This document shows positions 11,430-22,319 of a stretch of DNA of 64,000 nt, piece by piece. This stretch comes from Arenicola marina (Eukaryota > Annelida > Polychaeta > Arenicolidae): positions 26,158,254-26,222,253 of the forward strand of contig OZ025260.1 in NCBI GenBank assembly GCA_964019135.1, in the 5' to 3' direction. A model generated the notes under the pieces. The model was given only the letters and a program-made list of their open reading frames with translations, searched no databases and was not told where the DNA came from. Numbering within the stretch: position 1 is the first letter of the stretch; each line of letters opens with the position of its first letter. The translations under genes were made by a program, and so were the position numbers.

Positions 11430-12640
11430 CAATCGTCACGTTGTCGCTACGTGCAGCGATATAATAAAACTGGCTTCCGAAGAGTGTTTAACATCCAATT
11501 AGCGCCGTGGCACATGGTCCCGTGATAATATTACACGTGGGTGAAAAAAATCTGTTTGATATTTGTCCATATAATAGTCATAGATATAATGTGTTAATTG
11601 CATAGTAATCATAATTCGCCGGTTAATATGAGTATATATTGTAGTAATATAAATACATGGAATCTTTCATATAGATCGAGCCATGGTAATTACAACTTTA
11701 TAAATGAAGAATATAAAAAAATCTCTTAAAGATATCAGAAAATAAAAATTCAATATGTCAACTATAATTATTAAAAAATTATTTTAAAAATATTAAAAAA
11801 TAGAGAATAGAGAACGGTTTGTTTGACAAAGGCAAAGCAAAATTTGACAATTTAAAGTTTCAATTTAATATTAGACAATTCTTACTGAAAATTAGACGTT
11901 ATAAATGTCTGTCTCTGATCAAAATGATCACGAGGTAATTTAAGTATACACAACTTATCACAATATCTTCAATTTGAAGTTAGTCAATACCATATATCAA
12001 GCCTAAAACAAGATGATGTCAATATCTCACATTTAAAGTTAAACATCATTAGGTCACGTTTAAAGTTAGACAACATCATTATGTCACATTCAAAGTTAGA
12101 CAATATCGTTATGTCACATTAAAATTAGACAATATCATTATGTTAATTTGACGTCGAGATAAACCATAGTGAACGGTCTCCGCTGGTCCCTTAGATAGTG
12201 ACATTCGAGGAATCTCTCTGAAGTCACGTTTTTTGCAGATTATGGTCTAGCTATGTGCAATTGACAAAAGCAAAGTCCACAGCGTGAAGTAGACGGATGA
12301 CCCATGGTATAATTGCCGGCCTTTCTGTTGATGTAATGATATTAGGCATGCTGGAATATAAAACCCTTAGTGGGGCTCAGAGACGACTGAAAGCCATTCA
12401 CAATGAAAGATAACACGCTTAGAGTATGCTCTGTCACGACACGTAGGCCGACCGGGCGCGTTTCCTACTCCAGGGACCAGTCTCTTGCTGGTGGTTGCCT
12501 AGGTCTTCCGCTGTGGGAGAAACGCTTTAGCCTCGGTAAACCAGACCCTTCCCTCCCTCTCTGGTGCACCGCAGGGCAGAAAATATCACCGAATTCCCTT
12601 CTCTTTACGCACAGACCCACTAAATCTGTTCAAATTACTC
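11430..12640. other. AT-rich spacer without a recognisable gene
   Basis: A strongly AT-rich stretch (for example 11700-11900), followed by the tandem repeat at 12010-12145. No exon can be supported. Confidence 0.5.
12010..12148. repeat. Degenerate 30-bp tandem repeat
   Basis: Three to four imperfect units contain aaagttagacaa followed by tatcattatgtcacatt. They drift in sequence but keep their order and spacing. Confidence 0.75.
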
Positions 12641-12649
12641 TTTGGCGCT

Positions 12650-12990
12650 CCGCTCTCTCTCTCTGTCTCTCCCGTTCTTTCTCTCTCTTTCCCTCTCTGT
12701 CTCTCCCGTTCTTTCTCTCTCTTTCGGTCTCTGTCTGTCGGTGTCCCTCTCCGTCTCTCTATGTCTCTCTCTGTCTCTCCATATTTCTGTCTTAATCCCT
12801 AGGTTTCTATCCCACCGCCCTCCCCCCCCCCCATCGCCAATTCTCCCTCTCTTTCGTTCCCCTCCTCCTGTTTCTGCTTTTCTTTCTCCGTACCTCTCTC
12901 TCACTGTCTCTCTCTCTGTCTCTCTCGCCCTTCCCATTACTGTGCCAATCTGTCCAATGTCTCCTCCTGTCTCTTTCCCCGGCACCTTCC
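12650..12990. repeat. CT-rich low-complexity tract
   Basis: A long, almost pure pyrimidine tract of TCTCTCTG and CCTCTCT words, with a run of C near 12820. Open frames on both strands here are by-products of the composition. Confidence 0.9.
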
Positions 12991-14130
12991 ACTATCTGTG
13001 TTTTTTTATCACATAATCATAGCCCACACAAAGTTGAAACCCAATGCCAACCCGATGCCAACCACACACCAATAAACCATATTTCCCCATAAAGCAATCT
13101 CATGAGTTTAGTTGTTTCTGTGCAAAAACAGCGATGAACCTCTTTATGGGCCCTTATTGTCAATTAGCAGCGCCCGGGTTTTGTTTTATCCAGAACTGCA
13201 GGAACTAATGCCTGTGATAGTTTTGTGCCTACGCAACCAGTCTGAGCGGCTATAAGCCTACCACCTATTGGGGATACTATACCAATTATGTATATTACCA
13301 AGAAACGGTCACGCGGGCAAACAACGATCACATCATGTCAGACTCGGTCAATGAGGACAAACCGAATGTCTCGCCTTTTGCCGCGGACCTGCCAAACGGG
13401 AGCGAACTGGTCCCCTCCCCGGTGATATTTGGGCTGCTGAGCCCGGCACGGAAAGGCCGTTTAGAGGGACGCGATGGTTGTGGCGTGTCTGTGTGAGGGT
13501 GGGGAGGTTTGTATCCCATGCTCTGTGGGTGTGTGTGTGTGTATGTGACACAGGACAAACAGACCCCGGATCTAGCATGGAGAGGACTCGGCGACACCCT
13601 CCAGCTTCCCACGGCGTCCACACTCGAACGGCTTGGAGGGTTCTGCTGGACCACGTGGCGAGCCCGGATGAAGTTTCCGGTAATGGTTTTTTGCGTCCCC
13701 CACGGGGGCTTTCTTGTTCAGTGCATTGCACCCCAACGCGGCGCTCCTAAAGGGATATCTCGCTGCAGCAAACCTGTTACGCAAGGAATTACCGGTGATT
13801 TATATATATGTACGATTAGACCAGAACAATGTAGAATGGGAATCTAGATTGTTCCTGCTTTCAGGAAAAAATTGTCTACCAATGTCCTTTTGGAGAGCGA
13901 TCTGTGTTAAGTACTTTTACGTGATCTCGGAGAGAAAACAGTTTGTAAATAATAAAATGCATATAAAAGGTTTAGACACTATAACCCCCTCCGCCTCCTA
14001 CCCTCTCTGGTGTACCCGAAGCTTTGCTAACACGCTGCTAAGTCCCTTATCGTTTTCGACATAGACCTCGTCTTGAATATAAATGTATCTCTTCTTTTTT
14101 CTTTCCTCTCCATATATACCTCTCTCTATC
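12991..14130. other. No recognisable gene
   Basis: Overlapping open frames occur on both strands at about 13350-13850, but none has recognisable domains or a consistent splice structure. A (GT)n stretch lies at about 13527-13550. Confidence 0.45.
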
Positions 14131-14136
14131 TCCTTA

Positions 14137-16775
14137 TTATGACGAAAATTGAAATTTTCAATTTTCGGAATATGTCGGTTGGTCGTGTTTGTGTGTATGT
14201 ATGTATGTATGTATGTATGTATGTATGTATGTATGTCTGTTTCACTCGAAAACGGGAAGTCTCTTTGTGGCCTAACTGCTACATGTATCGTTTCGCAATC
14301 TTTAACATCTTATAGCCAGCTAATAGGGCTACAATATTCTCGTCACGCAGGTTGAAAGGTCAAAGGTCAAGGTCACAGTGATTTTGTGAAAAAAAAACTA
14401 AAAACGCTTATATCTCCGTTAATATTAAAGCTAGAGATCTCGAATTAGTTTCAGAATGTGCCCCTGTTTCAGGTGCAGTTTTCGGGTATTGTTCACTGTT
14501 TGATGCGTAATACTCATTTTCGAGGAAAACGAGGTCATAGGTTTTGCGGAAAATGCACTAAATGACCTCTGTCAGTTTTTTCGCTTTTTGGTGCATTTGC
14601 CATCAAGCTATCGCTATGATGTTTAAATATGTCATAGAAATATGAATTGTGATCACTTGTGTTGAATCTTAGTGGTTTCTGATACGTCACGTGACGTCAC
14701 GATGACGTCACTTTCGGTACTTGCAAAAAATTATCAAAAATCTGAAAAAAATCACAAAAATGCGAGAGTAACATTATATTGTAGGAAAAGTAGTTCCTCG
14801 TATAGCTACAAACTAAAAACAATACGTTCCTATCTTACTTCCGGTTCCAGGGCCGGGGGAATTTCTCTATGGAACTTCCCATGTTAAAAGGGCTGTATCT
14901 TTAGGCTGGGAAAAAATGTTTTGTCATGTATGTCGCAAGTGCCTCCAGCAAACAACACCGGGATTTTTTTATTAGTTGAACATGACGTCTAGTAGCCACA
15001 GTGCTTACCATATGAAATTAGAGCAAATAGTGACGTCACAGGATTTTTTGGAAATTTAACCAATGGTGAAAGATACGGCTTTTTGCTGTTAGCAGAGGCT
15101 CCCACGGGTGTTCTATTCAAGCCATCACTCAATGCTTGCAGCTGTGGATGGATAATACTAAGCTGAGTGATAATCTGTCAACATGGTTCCATAGCCACAT
15201 TACTTTTCGGTATATAGTCGAAATCGTTTAACATGGGATCCTATGGGGAAAAATGAACTTGATCGAATATGACCTACTTCCGTTCAAGCTATTTCAGTCT
15301 TCTTCGCCACACAGTGAGATAATATCATCTTAAAGCAAGTTATAACAAACACACGGCGATTTCTGTATTACTTTTTGTTTCCATGGCAACGAAGCCACTG
15401 GCCTAATGATAAACATACAGATTCTTGCCATTGAAAGAAAAATCGTCAAAAATCAGAAAACAATGCTAAAATTGCAATCTTTTTGCCAACTAGTTGCCAA
15501 TAAGCATCTTCAGATCACTTAGTGCTTTAATCAGGCGGATGTTGTCTAGTTATGACGCTAGAGGGCTCCGAAGTGGGACGACACCTTCGCGGGGCCGCCA
15601 ATGATGAGTGAATGGAGATTGTGTCCATCTTGAAAAAATCGTCAAAAATCAGAAAAACAAGCTAGAGCTGTGATGTTTGCGTCAAATGGTTGGGAACATT
15701 GATGGTCAGAAAAATAGTGAAAGAAACAAATTGGTTGCTATATTGCTTCGCTTACAGTGTTCTTTGTTCTTGTCGTCGGTCTCCGTGTTTCCGCAATGAT
15801 AAGCTAATGCAATTTTTGACCATTTCGCCAAGCCATAGCTGAAGGACTAATCTTACTATCGGCTAGCTCTTTAATCGAATAAGTTGTGGCAGTAAAGCTT
15901 GGCATATTGCCGCTTGGACGTTGTCGTGCGTCACGTCATAACGTCACCATGACGTCATGACGTCACATATCTTAAGTAGGCTATTACTCAGCTATTACAA
16001 GGTATGGCGACTTTCGGGTTGCTTGACGTTGCAGGTCGTGTTCAGGGACATTTTGTGCCGTGTGTAACTTGTTTGGCGCAGGGGATAAGTGTGCGTCAAA
16101 AATGACGTCATAGCTAACGTGCTCCTACGACATGTTGGGTTTGCTTTATTTTCAGCCACTTTGGCAATAGCTGTCATAGAACGAGTTGATACGTAGGTAT
16201 ATTAAAGAAATAGAAGCCATCTTAAGCATTTTTGCAAACGTCAAAAGACGTCATGTCGCGTCACGATGACGTATTATTAGATAACAAGTAAAATTCGTAG
16301 CGCCATTCACAATGAGTTAAGCAATCGCTCTTGAGAAAATGTCATGTTCACTTAAACTCTAATATGGCATTAAATTCTTGGGCGGAAGATTCGTCACATG
16401 ACGCGATTGTCACGTCATCGGCACAAGCGACGGTTTTACCTGTAATTCCGTTAATATCGGTTAATTGCTCATTGCACACTGCTCAAAATAGAGCCTGCGG
16501 TGCGCACGTTGTCGGATGAATGCGCTATTTGGGTTAAATTTCCCGTTGTACGCGCTGTTTAGCCCGAATTGTCCCGTATACGCGCCGTTTATCCAAAATT
16601 GCCCCCTATATGCGCTGTTCAGCTCAAATCGCAATCTAGAAATGGCCCTCATTCCCTTAATATTCATCGTGGGCGGTCGCGGTTTCGATCAACATGTTCA
16701 GATAGACACGCTCTTCGACCTAGAGTCGATTTTCGTCATCATCAGTGTCCTCACTGACTTCTTGTTTAGTTAGTT
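14137..16775 (+). mobile_element. Long non-coding repeat, copy 1 (CRE-rich; DNA-transposon-like ends)
   Basis: This is about 2.15 kb nearly identical to 27375-29545, followed by a diverged part that becomes similar again at 16733-16775. The left end is a perfect hairpin (cgaaaattgaaattttcaat...). ATGACGAAAAT at the left has its complement ATTTTCGTCAT near the right end, so these may be terminal inverted repeats. The interior holds a (TATG)n run (14197-14236), the nuclear-receptor half-site cluster aggtcaaaggtcaaggtcac near 14357, and six perfect TGACGTCA palindromes. I find no protein of any transposon class, so it is probably non-autonomous. Confidence 0.8.
14197..14236. repeat. (TATG)n microsatellite
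   Basis: About ten TATG units inside the long repeat. The same run is at the same place in the second copy (27440-27481). Confidence 0.95.
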
Positions 16776-18000
16776 GTCTCTCTTTCTCTACGTATGTATG
16801 TGTATCTTTCTGTTTGTTTTCTCGTTCGCGCTCCTAGCCTACCAAGGCTGTATTATGCGCAGAAAACAATTTTCTTGCATAAGATGATTGCCAATTGGCC
16901 CTTAGACTCCAGTGAGCCATCGGCTTCCATTTCGTCCTTCGTTATGAATAAATATGACGCGAAGCAAATCGGTCTGTCGGTAGTATGCATATTCCGTCGG
17001 ACAATAATTTATTGTATCCATCCTCACAATATTAATTTGATTGCGGAATAATGAACACGGCTTAATTGAGCACGGCTTGTACAACCTTCCTGTCAGTTGC
17101 AACTAAGATCTTGCCTGCACTCACCCCGACCATGTATATAACTTCTCATAATGTATTATAAAGGGCTACCCCCCCCCCTCGCCTCTCCATCCCACCCCTC
17201 CACATCACTCGTCTGTTTGCAGCAGAGGAAGCGCGTTCCTCACATCTCTTCTGCCCGACGTAACCGCCAACTTTGCGATTGACCTCAGCGATGCGAATGG
17301 TTTTAGAGGGTTGTTTGTATGTATTTTCGCTGCAGAACAATGTAAGAGTTCAGCGAAACCATATTTTAAAAATATCACGGAGTCAAACTTCGAAGCGATT
17401 CGCGCGTACGGCTTCGATCTAACTCAGAAAAAAAAACATAGTTCGAAAGTAACATGGCTTCTAATTAATGAAGCTCGAATGAATTCCAGTAGCACATTAA
17501 TTTCTAAACGGCGGTATATTAGATGCCAAACTGCCAAGATATCTTCGATTAGATTCTTTTCCAGTTTTCACATGTGAAAGATAATTCCCTGATGGGTAAA
17601 TTGGACATGGAGCAGAGGGACTATAGCGTGAGCGGAACGCCCTCTGCCGGGAGATTGGCTCTCTCTCACTCGGGATCTCTCACCCCCCCCCCCCCCGCCC
17701 CCTCTCTCTCCCACTCTCTCCTTCGGTCTCTCTCTCTCTCTCCCTTTCGTTCTAGCTTAACCATTAAGCCATCAATCCATCTCCTTCTCCCTTGGGTGAA
17801 CTATACAGCTATGGAGGGGATAAGTTGTCCAAGGGGCCATAAAGGCTGTGCCATTATAGTGAAATAGACGCAGGCTACCGGCACGTACTGCTAGGTCCAA
17901 TATCAGTAAATTGGATCGTTGGTTACTCAGTGAGATAAATGGCCTAGCGTTCAGTGATACATTCTATGGTAAAGGTGTGGGAACTATATTGCCCCTGCCC
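16776..18000. other. No recognisable gene
   Basis: It contains C runs near 17170 and 17684 and a CT-rich tract at about 17700-17755. No supported exon. Confidence 0.45.
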
Positions 18001-18007
18001 ATAAGGT

Positions 18008-18278
18008 AAACCTACATATATCCGTAATTTACTCATACTATATGTTTTATATGATAACATATGATCGCATCTCATGTGTAAACACAGAATGAAATGGTTA
18101 AAATTGCTTCTTGTACAGAGAAGGATTATCTGAGGCACATAAACCATATGATAAAACCTAAATATATCCGTATTTTACTCATACTATATGTTCTATATGA
18201 TAACAGATGATCGCATCTCATGTGTAAACACAGAATGAAATGATTAAAATTGCTTCTTATAAAGAGGGGGATTAGCTG
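18008..18278. repeat. Tandem duplication of about 145 bp
   Basis: The segment cctacatatatccgta...attgcttctt (about 18008-18115) recurs at about 18157-18262 with a few substitutions (cctaaatatatccgta...). The copies are direct and adjacent. Confidence 0.85.
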
Positions 18279-21200
18279 TGTACAGCAAGAATCAATGATA
18301 CCATCATCGTTAATGGTTACACAGAGGTACTTGGCTTATTCATCGCAGCCAACATATAACAATAGCATTTAGCTGAGCACACAGGGGTCTCGTTTCTGAC
18401 GTCTGTGGTGAAGACCATTGCTAATATGATTCCAACATTCCTCTCTAAGTAGGTGTAAATATCATAAGATGAACAAGAAATAATATACTAATACTTTCCC
18501 TTTCTGGCAAGGGACTGCATGTTCGTCAATTGTTATATATAATATTGGCCTTCATTATTAGATAATTAATATCAGCGTTCATTATTAGATAATATCAGAA
18601 TTGTATGTTTTCGTGAATATACCGCATTATTATTCATTGGTTACGAGCATACACATTATGGGTACTTTATGTGTACATGTATAAACATTATTGTTATTTC
18701 ATGGTTACGTGCATACATAGTACTGGTAAATAAATTTGTTTACGTACATAAAAGGTGCCCCAAATCGAGGTCATGGGCGCATTCTCAACTCCAGGTGGCG
18801 CTGCAATTGCGTTTGCTTGTTGACCCTCGCCAACACAGAAGGGGACGGACTACAACTGGCATCGCTCCATAGACACACGCTTTGCATCAACCCTGGATCC
18901 TGTCTGGCTGATCCACACCCAAAGAGCGTTTCATCGGTCCAGTCTAATATATGGCTTCAGGGTGTATAATGTCATACTACGCCAAAAGCTGCTGAGGGGG
19001 GAAATCCGACGTGAGCTCTTGAGGTCATGTAATGTGCATTGGCAGAGCGAAGGTAGTAATAATTATACACAATTAAGTATGACTTAAATGAAGGGTAGAA
19101 TCGGAAGCAAAACAATGTGCAGATATAGTTGGCGACCGATGGGGTGGGGGGGGGGGGCGTTCCATACCGCCTCATATAGCGTTCTTCCTCAAAATTGGGA
19201 GGTGGGGGGGGGGGGTCCACGCCTCAGATAGCCTAGATTTTGCATTGAAAAACGGCACTCAAAAAAGTGGAGGGGTCCGGTCGCCTTAAGGGCCTCAAAT
19301 TCACTTAAATGTTATGGCCGTCAGATATAACATTCACAATCTAAACTTGGCAGATACACGGTGCAGATGCGTGTAGAGGGTTATTATACAAAAAGCTATT
19401 GTGGAGATTGCCACCAAGGGAGAAAAAATGGCCAGTCTGTGTATTGAATAATGAATTGGGGACTATCCATTAGCCCTTCTCCCCAGTTGATGATGACGTC
19501 AAGGAAGTCCGAGTTTAATATTATCATGTAGGGCTGCTCTCGGTCGCGGCTAACCATACCCTACAGCCAAGTTCAAGTCGTTCTTTATCGTGGGGGTCCA
19601 AATGATGGATCCAATGTCGCATCCGGCAAAATGTCGACGCAAAATGAGAGACAGAGGCCGCCTCTATTGGTCCTGTCTGACCATCCCTCATATCGCTTAC
19701 GCTAAGTCCCCGCCCCCCCCCCCCCCTAGGCGCTGGTACATTGCAGCCTGGGGCGTCCACTAGGCTGGCATCCACGTGTAGCATCCTGATGTAGTGTATG
19801 GCTGTTCTGGGAGACCACGTGTCAACAGTCGTTATCATACCAATTGATGGCCGCAATTCATATGCGCAAAAATCAAGCGTTATTCCGTCCAATATATCAC
19901 CAACAATGTCGCTGCCACATTTTGTTTTTTTGTGACCCTCTTGGCGCAGAAATATCTGTTTGATCCGAATTGTTATCATAAGCCAATATGTCATATTTTA
20001 TCTATTGCGCACGAGGACACCGTCGCGACTTTTTAGCCAGGATATATAGATATATATATATCATTCTACATATAGTGACGCATGTACGTCCACTGTCATG
20101 GTTGACCCGGTGCGTCGGGGAACAGAAAAATAACACTCGCCAAACGCATTGTTACGATGAGTATAATGCGAAAACTTAAGTTCGTAACTCGAACTCATCG
20201 CGCTTCTGAATATTACAATCATGCCTGTAGCCTTGCAGCTCTAGATTAAACATGTGATTTTTAACAAAAGATGAGAATCCTAATAAAGAGTGAGTGTACA
20301 TGTTATTCACACACACGTGGGGGGGGGGGGCATTATTAATGATTCTGACTAAAATGTGCTGAATACATTCCGTAGCAAAGTCCGGATTTTCCCTGGGGGC
20401 AAGGCGGATGAAGGAATTTGAAAAGGGCGTGGATCCACTGAAACCCCCCCCCCCCACTCCCCCTCTGGATTCGTCCCTGTGGGGGTATACGTATCTTGCG
20501 CCGTGGTGATGTACGTCACAATTACCGACAATAATCAACTTTACTTGTAATAAGTAACGGCCAAATAGCATTATACGTATATATATATATATATATATAT
20601 ATGGGTTTACAACTTTTCAACCGACATTATATGATTGACACCATGCGTTTTCTTTTGTTTCAAGCATGGGTTCTCGAAGATGAGCATTTCGCATGATTAT
20701 ACCCTTCTCGAATCAGTAGTACTATCGCATATACCGCCTCTTGTTGCGAGGTTCACGCCCACATTAATTTATTCGAACTTCATAATTGTCTGAAGGAAAA
20801 CTAACAATGGTATATGAACCAGCTTAAAGATTTGCCGGTTTTGGTAAATTCATTTGGACGGTATGCGGGTTCACTTAACCTCACTCCTGACATCTCTGCA
20901 TCCCCCGCCCCCCCTCCCCACCACTCTCTCTGCACATCTACCCCACTCCTTACATCTCTGCACTTTCACCCACCCCCTCCCCCACCCCTCCCATATGTGC
21001 ATCTTGACCTCGTCTCTCCCATCAATGGAACTAAAAAAAGGAAACAGGAAACGGCGGTCTTTAGAAAACGATTCAGAGCTGTTCTTTAGGCTTTTATATT
21101 TTGTGATTGTAGGCACCCTAGCTCAAGGACTTCCAAGCTGGGCAAATCGCTGCATAATTCATGGGGGCCCACATTGTGCAGAACGAGGCATCACCCGCCT

Positions 21201-21900
21201 TGCCATTGATTCACAGGCTAATCTAGCCTAAAATGGTTGCGTAACTCCTATTCATCGGCCATCAAAATACCCATTACCTACATACCCCGCCGTCGCCGCA
21301 CACCCCTAGCGCTGACAACAGACAGCAGGTGGCGACACTGCATACGCCCCTCATCCAATCGAATGGCATCGCTGGATGAGGGAGTCGGGGGTAGGCGGCA
21401 GGCAGGCGGCAGGCGGCGCCGCGGTCAATTAGACCATTCAGTCATTGCTGGCTCCTCGCCATTCCCGCCAAAACCCACCGAGAGCAGACGACACACACGG
21501 CACGCGCTCCCCGTGGCTTTCCCACCGACGCCATTGCGGTAATTTGGTCGCCATACCATACATACATGCATGCATACATACCAGGGAGCACGATCGAGGG
21601 CGCATCTTTAAGCAGCTTCCAATTGTTAGCTGGTTTTATTTTGTCCTCGTAACTTGCCCTTGCATTATTAACGGGCTGGCTGCCCCCGGGTCCGTTGTGA
21701 GCGACCAAGCGCGTGTAGCACCAGGAAATCGACAGCGTTGGCACTCTGCACGGATTCTAAAGGCAATTAAATAATGTGGTGATGATCGGCGGTCGGGCGG
21801 CTTGCTGGCCAAGTGACCTATTGTCCGGAGCTGTGGGATGAACGCAATCATACATCGAGCATCACTGTCGCCTTCCAAAACGTGTTTGAAACTGTCTAAC
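18279..21900. other. No gene recognised; repeats and homopolymers
   Basis: It holds short direct repeats near 18540-18740 (attattagataat words), G or C runs near 19147, 19205, 19708, 20321 and 20446, and a (TA)n run at about 20578-20602. A 156-codon open frame on the minus strand (19994-19524) crosses a homopolymer and has no recognisable domain, so I did not call it. Confidence 0.45.
19140..19255. repeat. Dispersed repeat with poly-G, shared with 44828-44920
   Basis: The words tcatatagcgttcttcctca, a G run, then gtccacgcctcaga and ttttgcatt occur here and again near 44828-44920. A reverse-oriented relative of the first part is near 41620-41660. It is a small dispersed element without coding capacity. 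Confidence 0.7.
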
Positions 21901-21908
21901 TGTTGGAT

Positions 21909-22038
21909 ATGACGGGTCACTGTATGGCGCGGCGATGGATTCGTCAGCTGATGACGTCATGGATCCTCATCGGTCTGTGCTACTCGCAGCTGATGGACGA
22001 GACGGACTCCAGGAAAGTTCAACTGAAGTTAGTCATCG
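21909..22038 (+). CDS. Putative first coding exon with signal peptide
   Basis: In-frame ATGs at 21909 and 21924 open a frame whose second start gives a basic n-region (MARRWIRQ), a hydrophobic core (LMTSWILIGLCYS) and a polar segment (DETDSRKVQ), which is the layout of a secretory signal peptide. It ends at a strong donor (TCG|GTGAGT, phase 1). No following exon could be joined. It lies on the same strand as the iGluR about 34 kb downstream, and the end of the exon (VQLKLVI) would suit the first strand of an iGluR amino-terminal domain. That link is only a guess; it could start any secreted or membrane protein. Confidence 0.45.
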
Positions 22039-22079
22039 GTGAGTCGGGGACTGGGTTCGGGGATAATGTAATAGGGATC

Positions 22080-22318
22080 TGGAAGTGGGGGCTCCAGTGT
22101 CCAGTGTTGATTTTTTGCAAAATTCTCAGTGTCGAATATCGATTTTTTACCACGTTCCGTGTCGCATTTTGGCTAAGTTTAGTGTCATTTTTTTCCAAAA
22201 TCTGTCTCGATATCGCTTTTTTAGATCCCCAGCGTCGGAATTTGGGGTCAATGTCGAATGTCGAATTTTCGAATATGCATGTGTCGCGTGTCATCTACCC
22301 CTTCGAGGCCCCTTGTAA
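22080..22318 (+). mobile_element. Dispersed GTGTCG-rich repeat, copy 1
   Basis: Words such as agtgtcgaa, cgtgtcgcattttggctaag and tgtcgaatgtcgaa recur in four places in the window. The edges resemble AGGGGTCTGGAAG and its complement in other copies, which suggests a small inverted-repeat element. This copy starts about 40 bases after the splice donor of the 21909 exon. Confidence 0.75.
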
Positions 22319-22319
22319 T

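Noticed and set aside
12403-13016. Overlapping open frames in the CT-rich tract
   Set aside because: Low-complexity translation (Ser/Leu or Arg/Glu repeats) from simple sequence.
19524-19994. 156-codon minus-strand open frame
   Set aside because: It runs through a poly-C tract, has no recognisable domain or splice structure and overlaps a poor sequence context.
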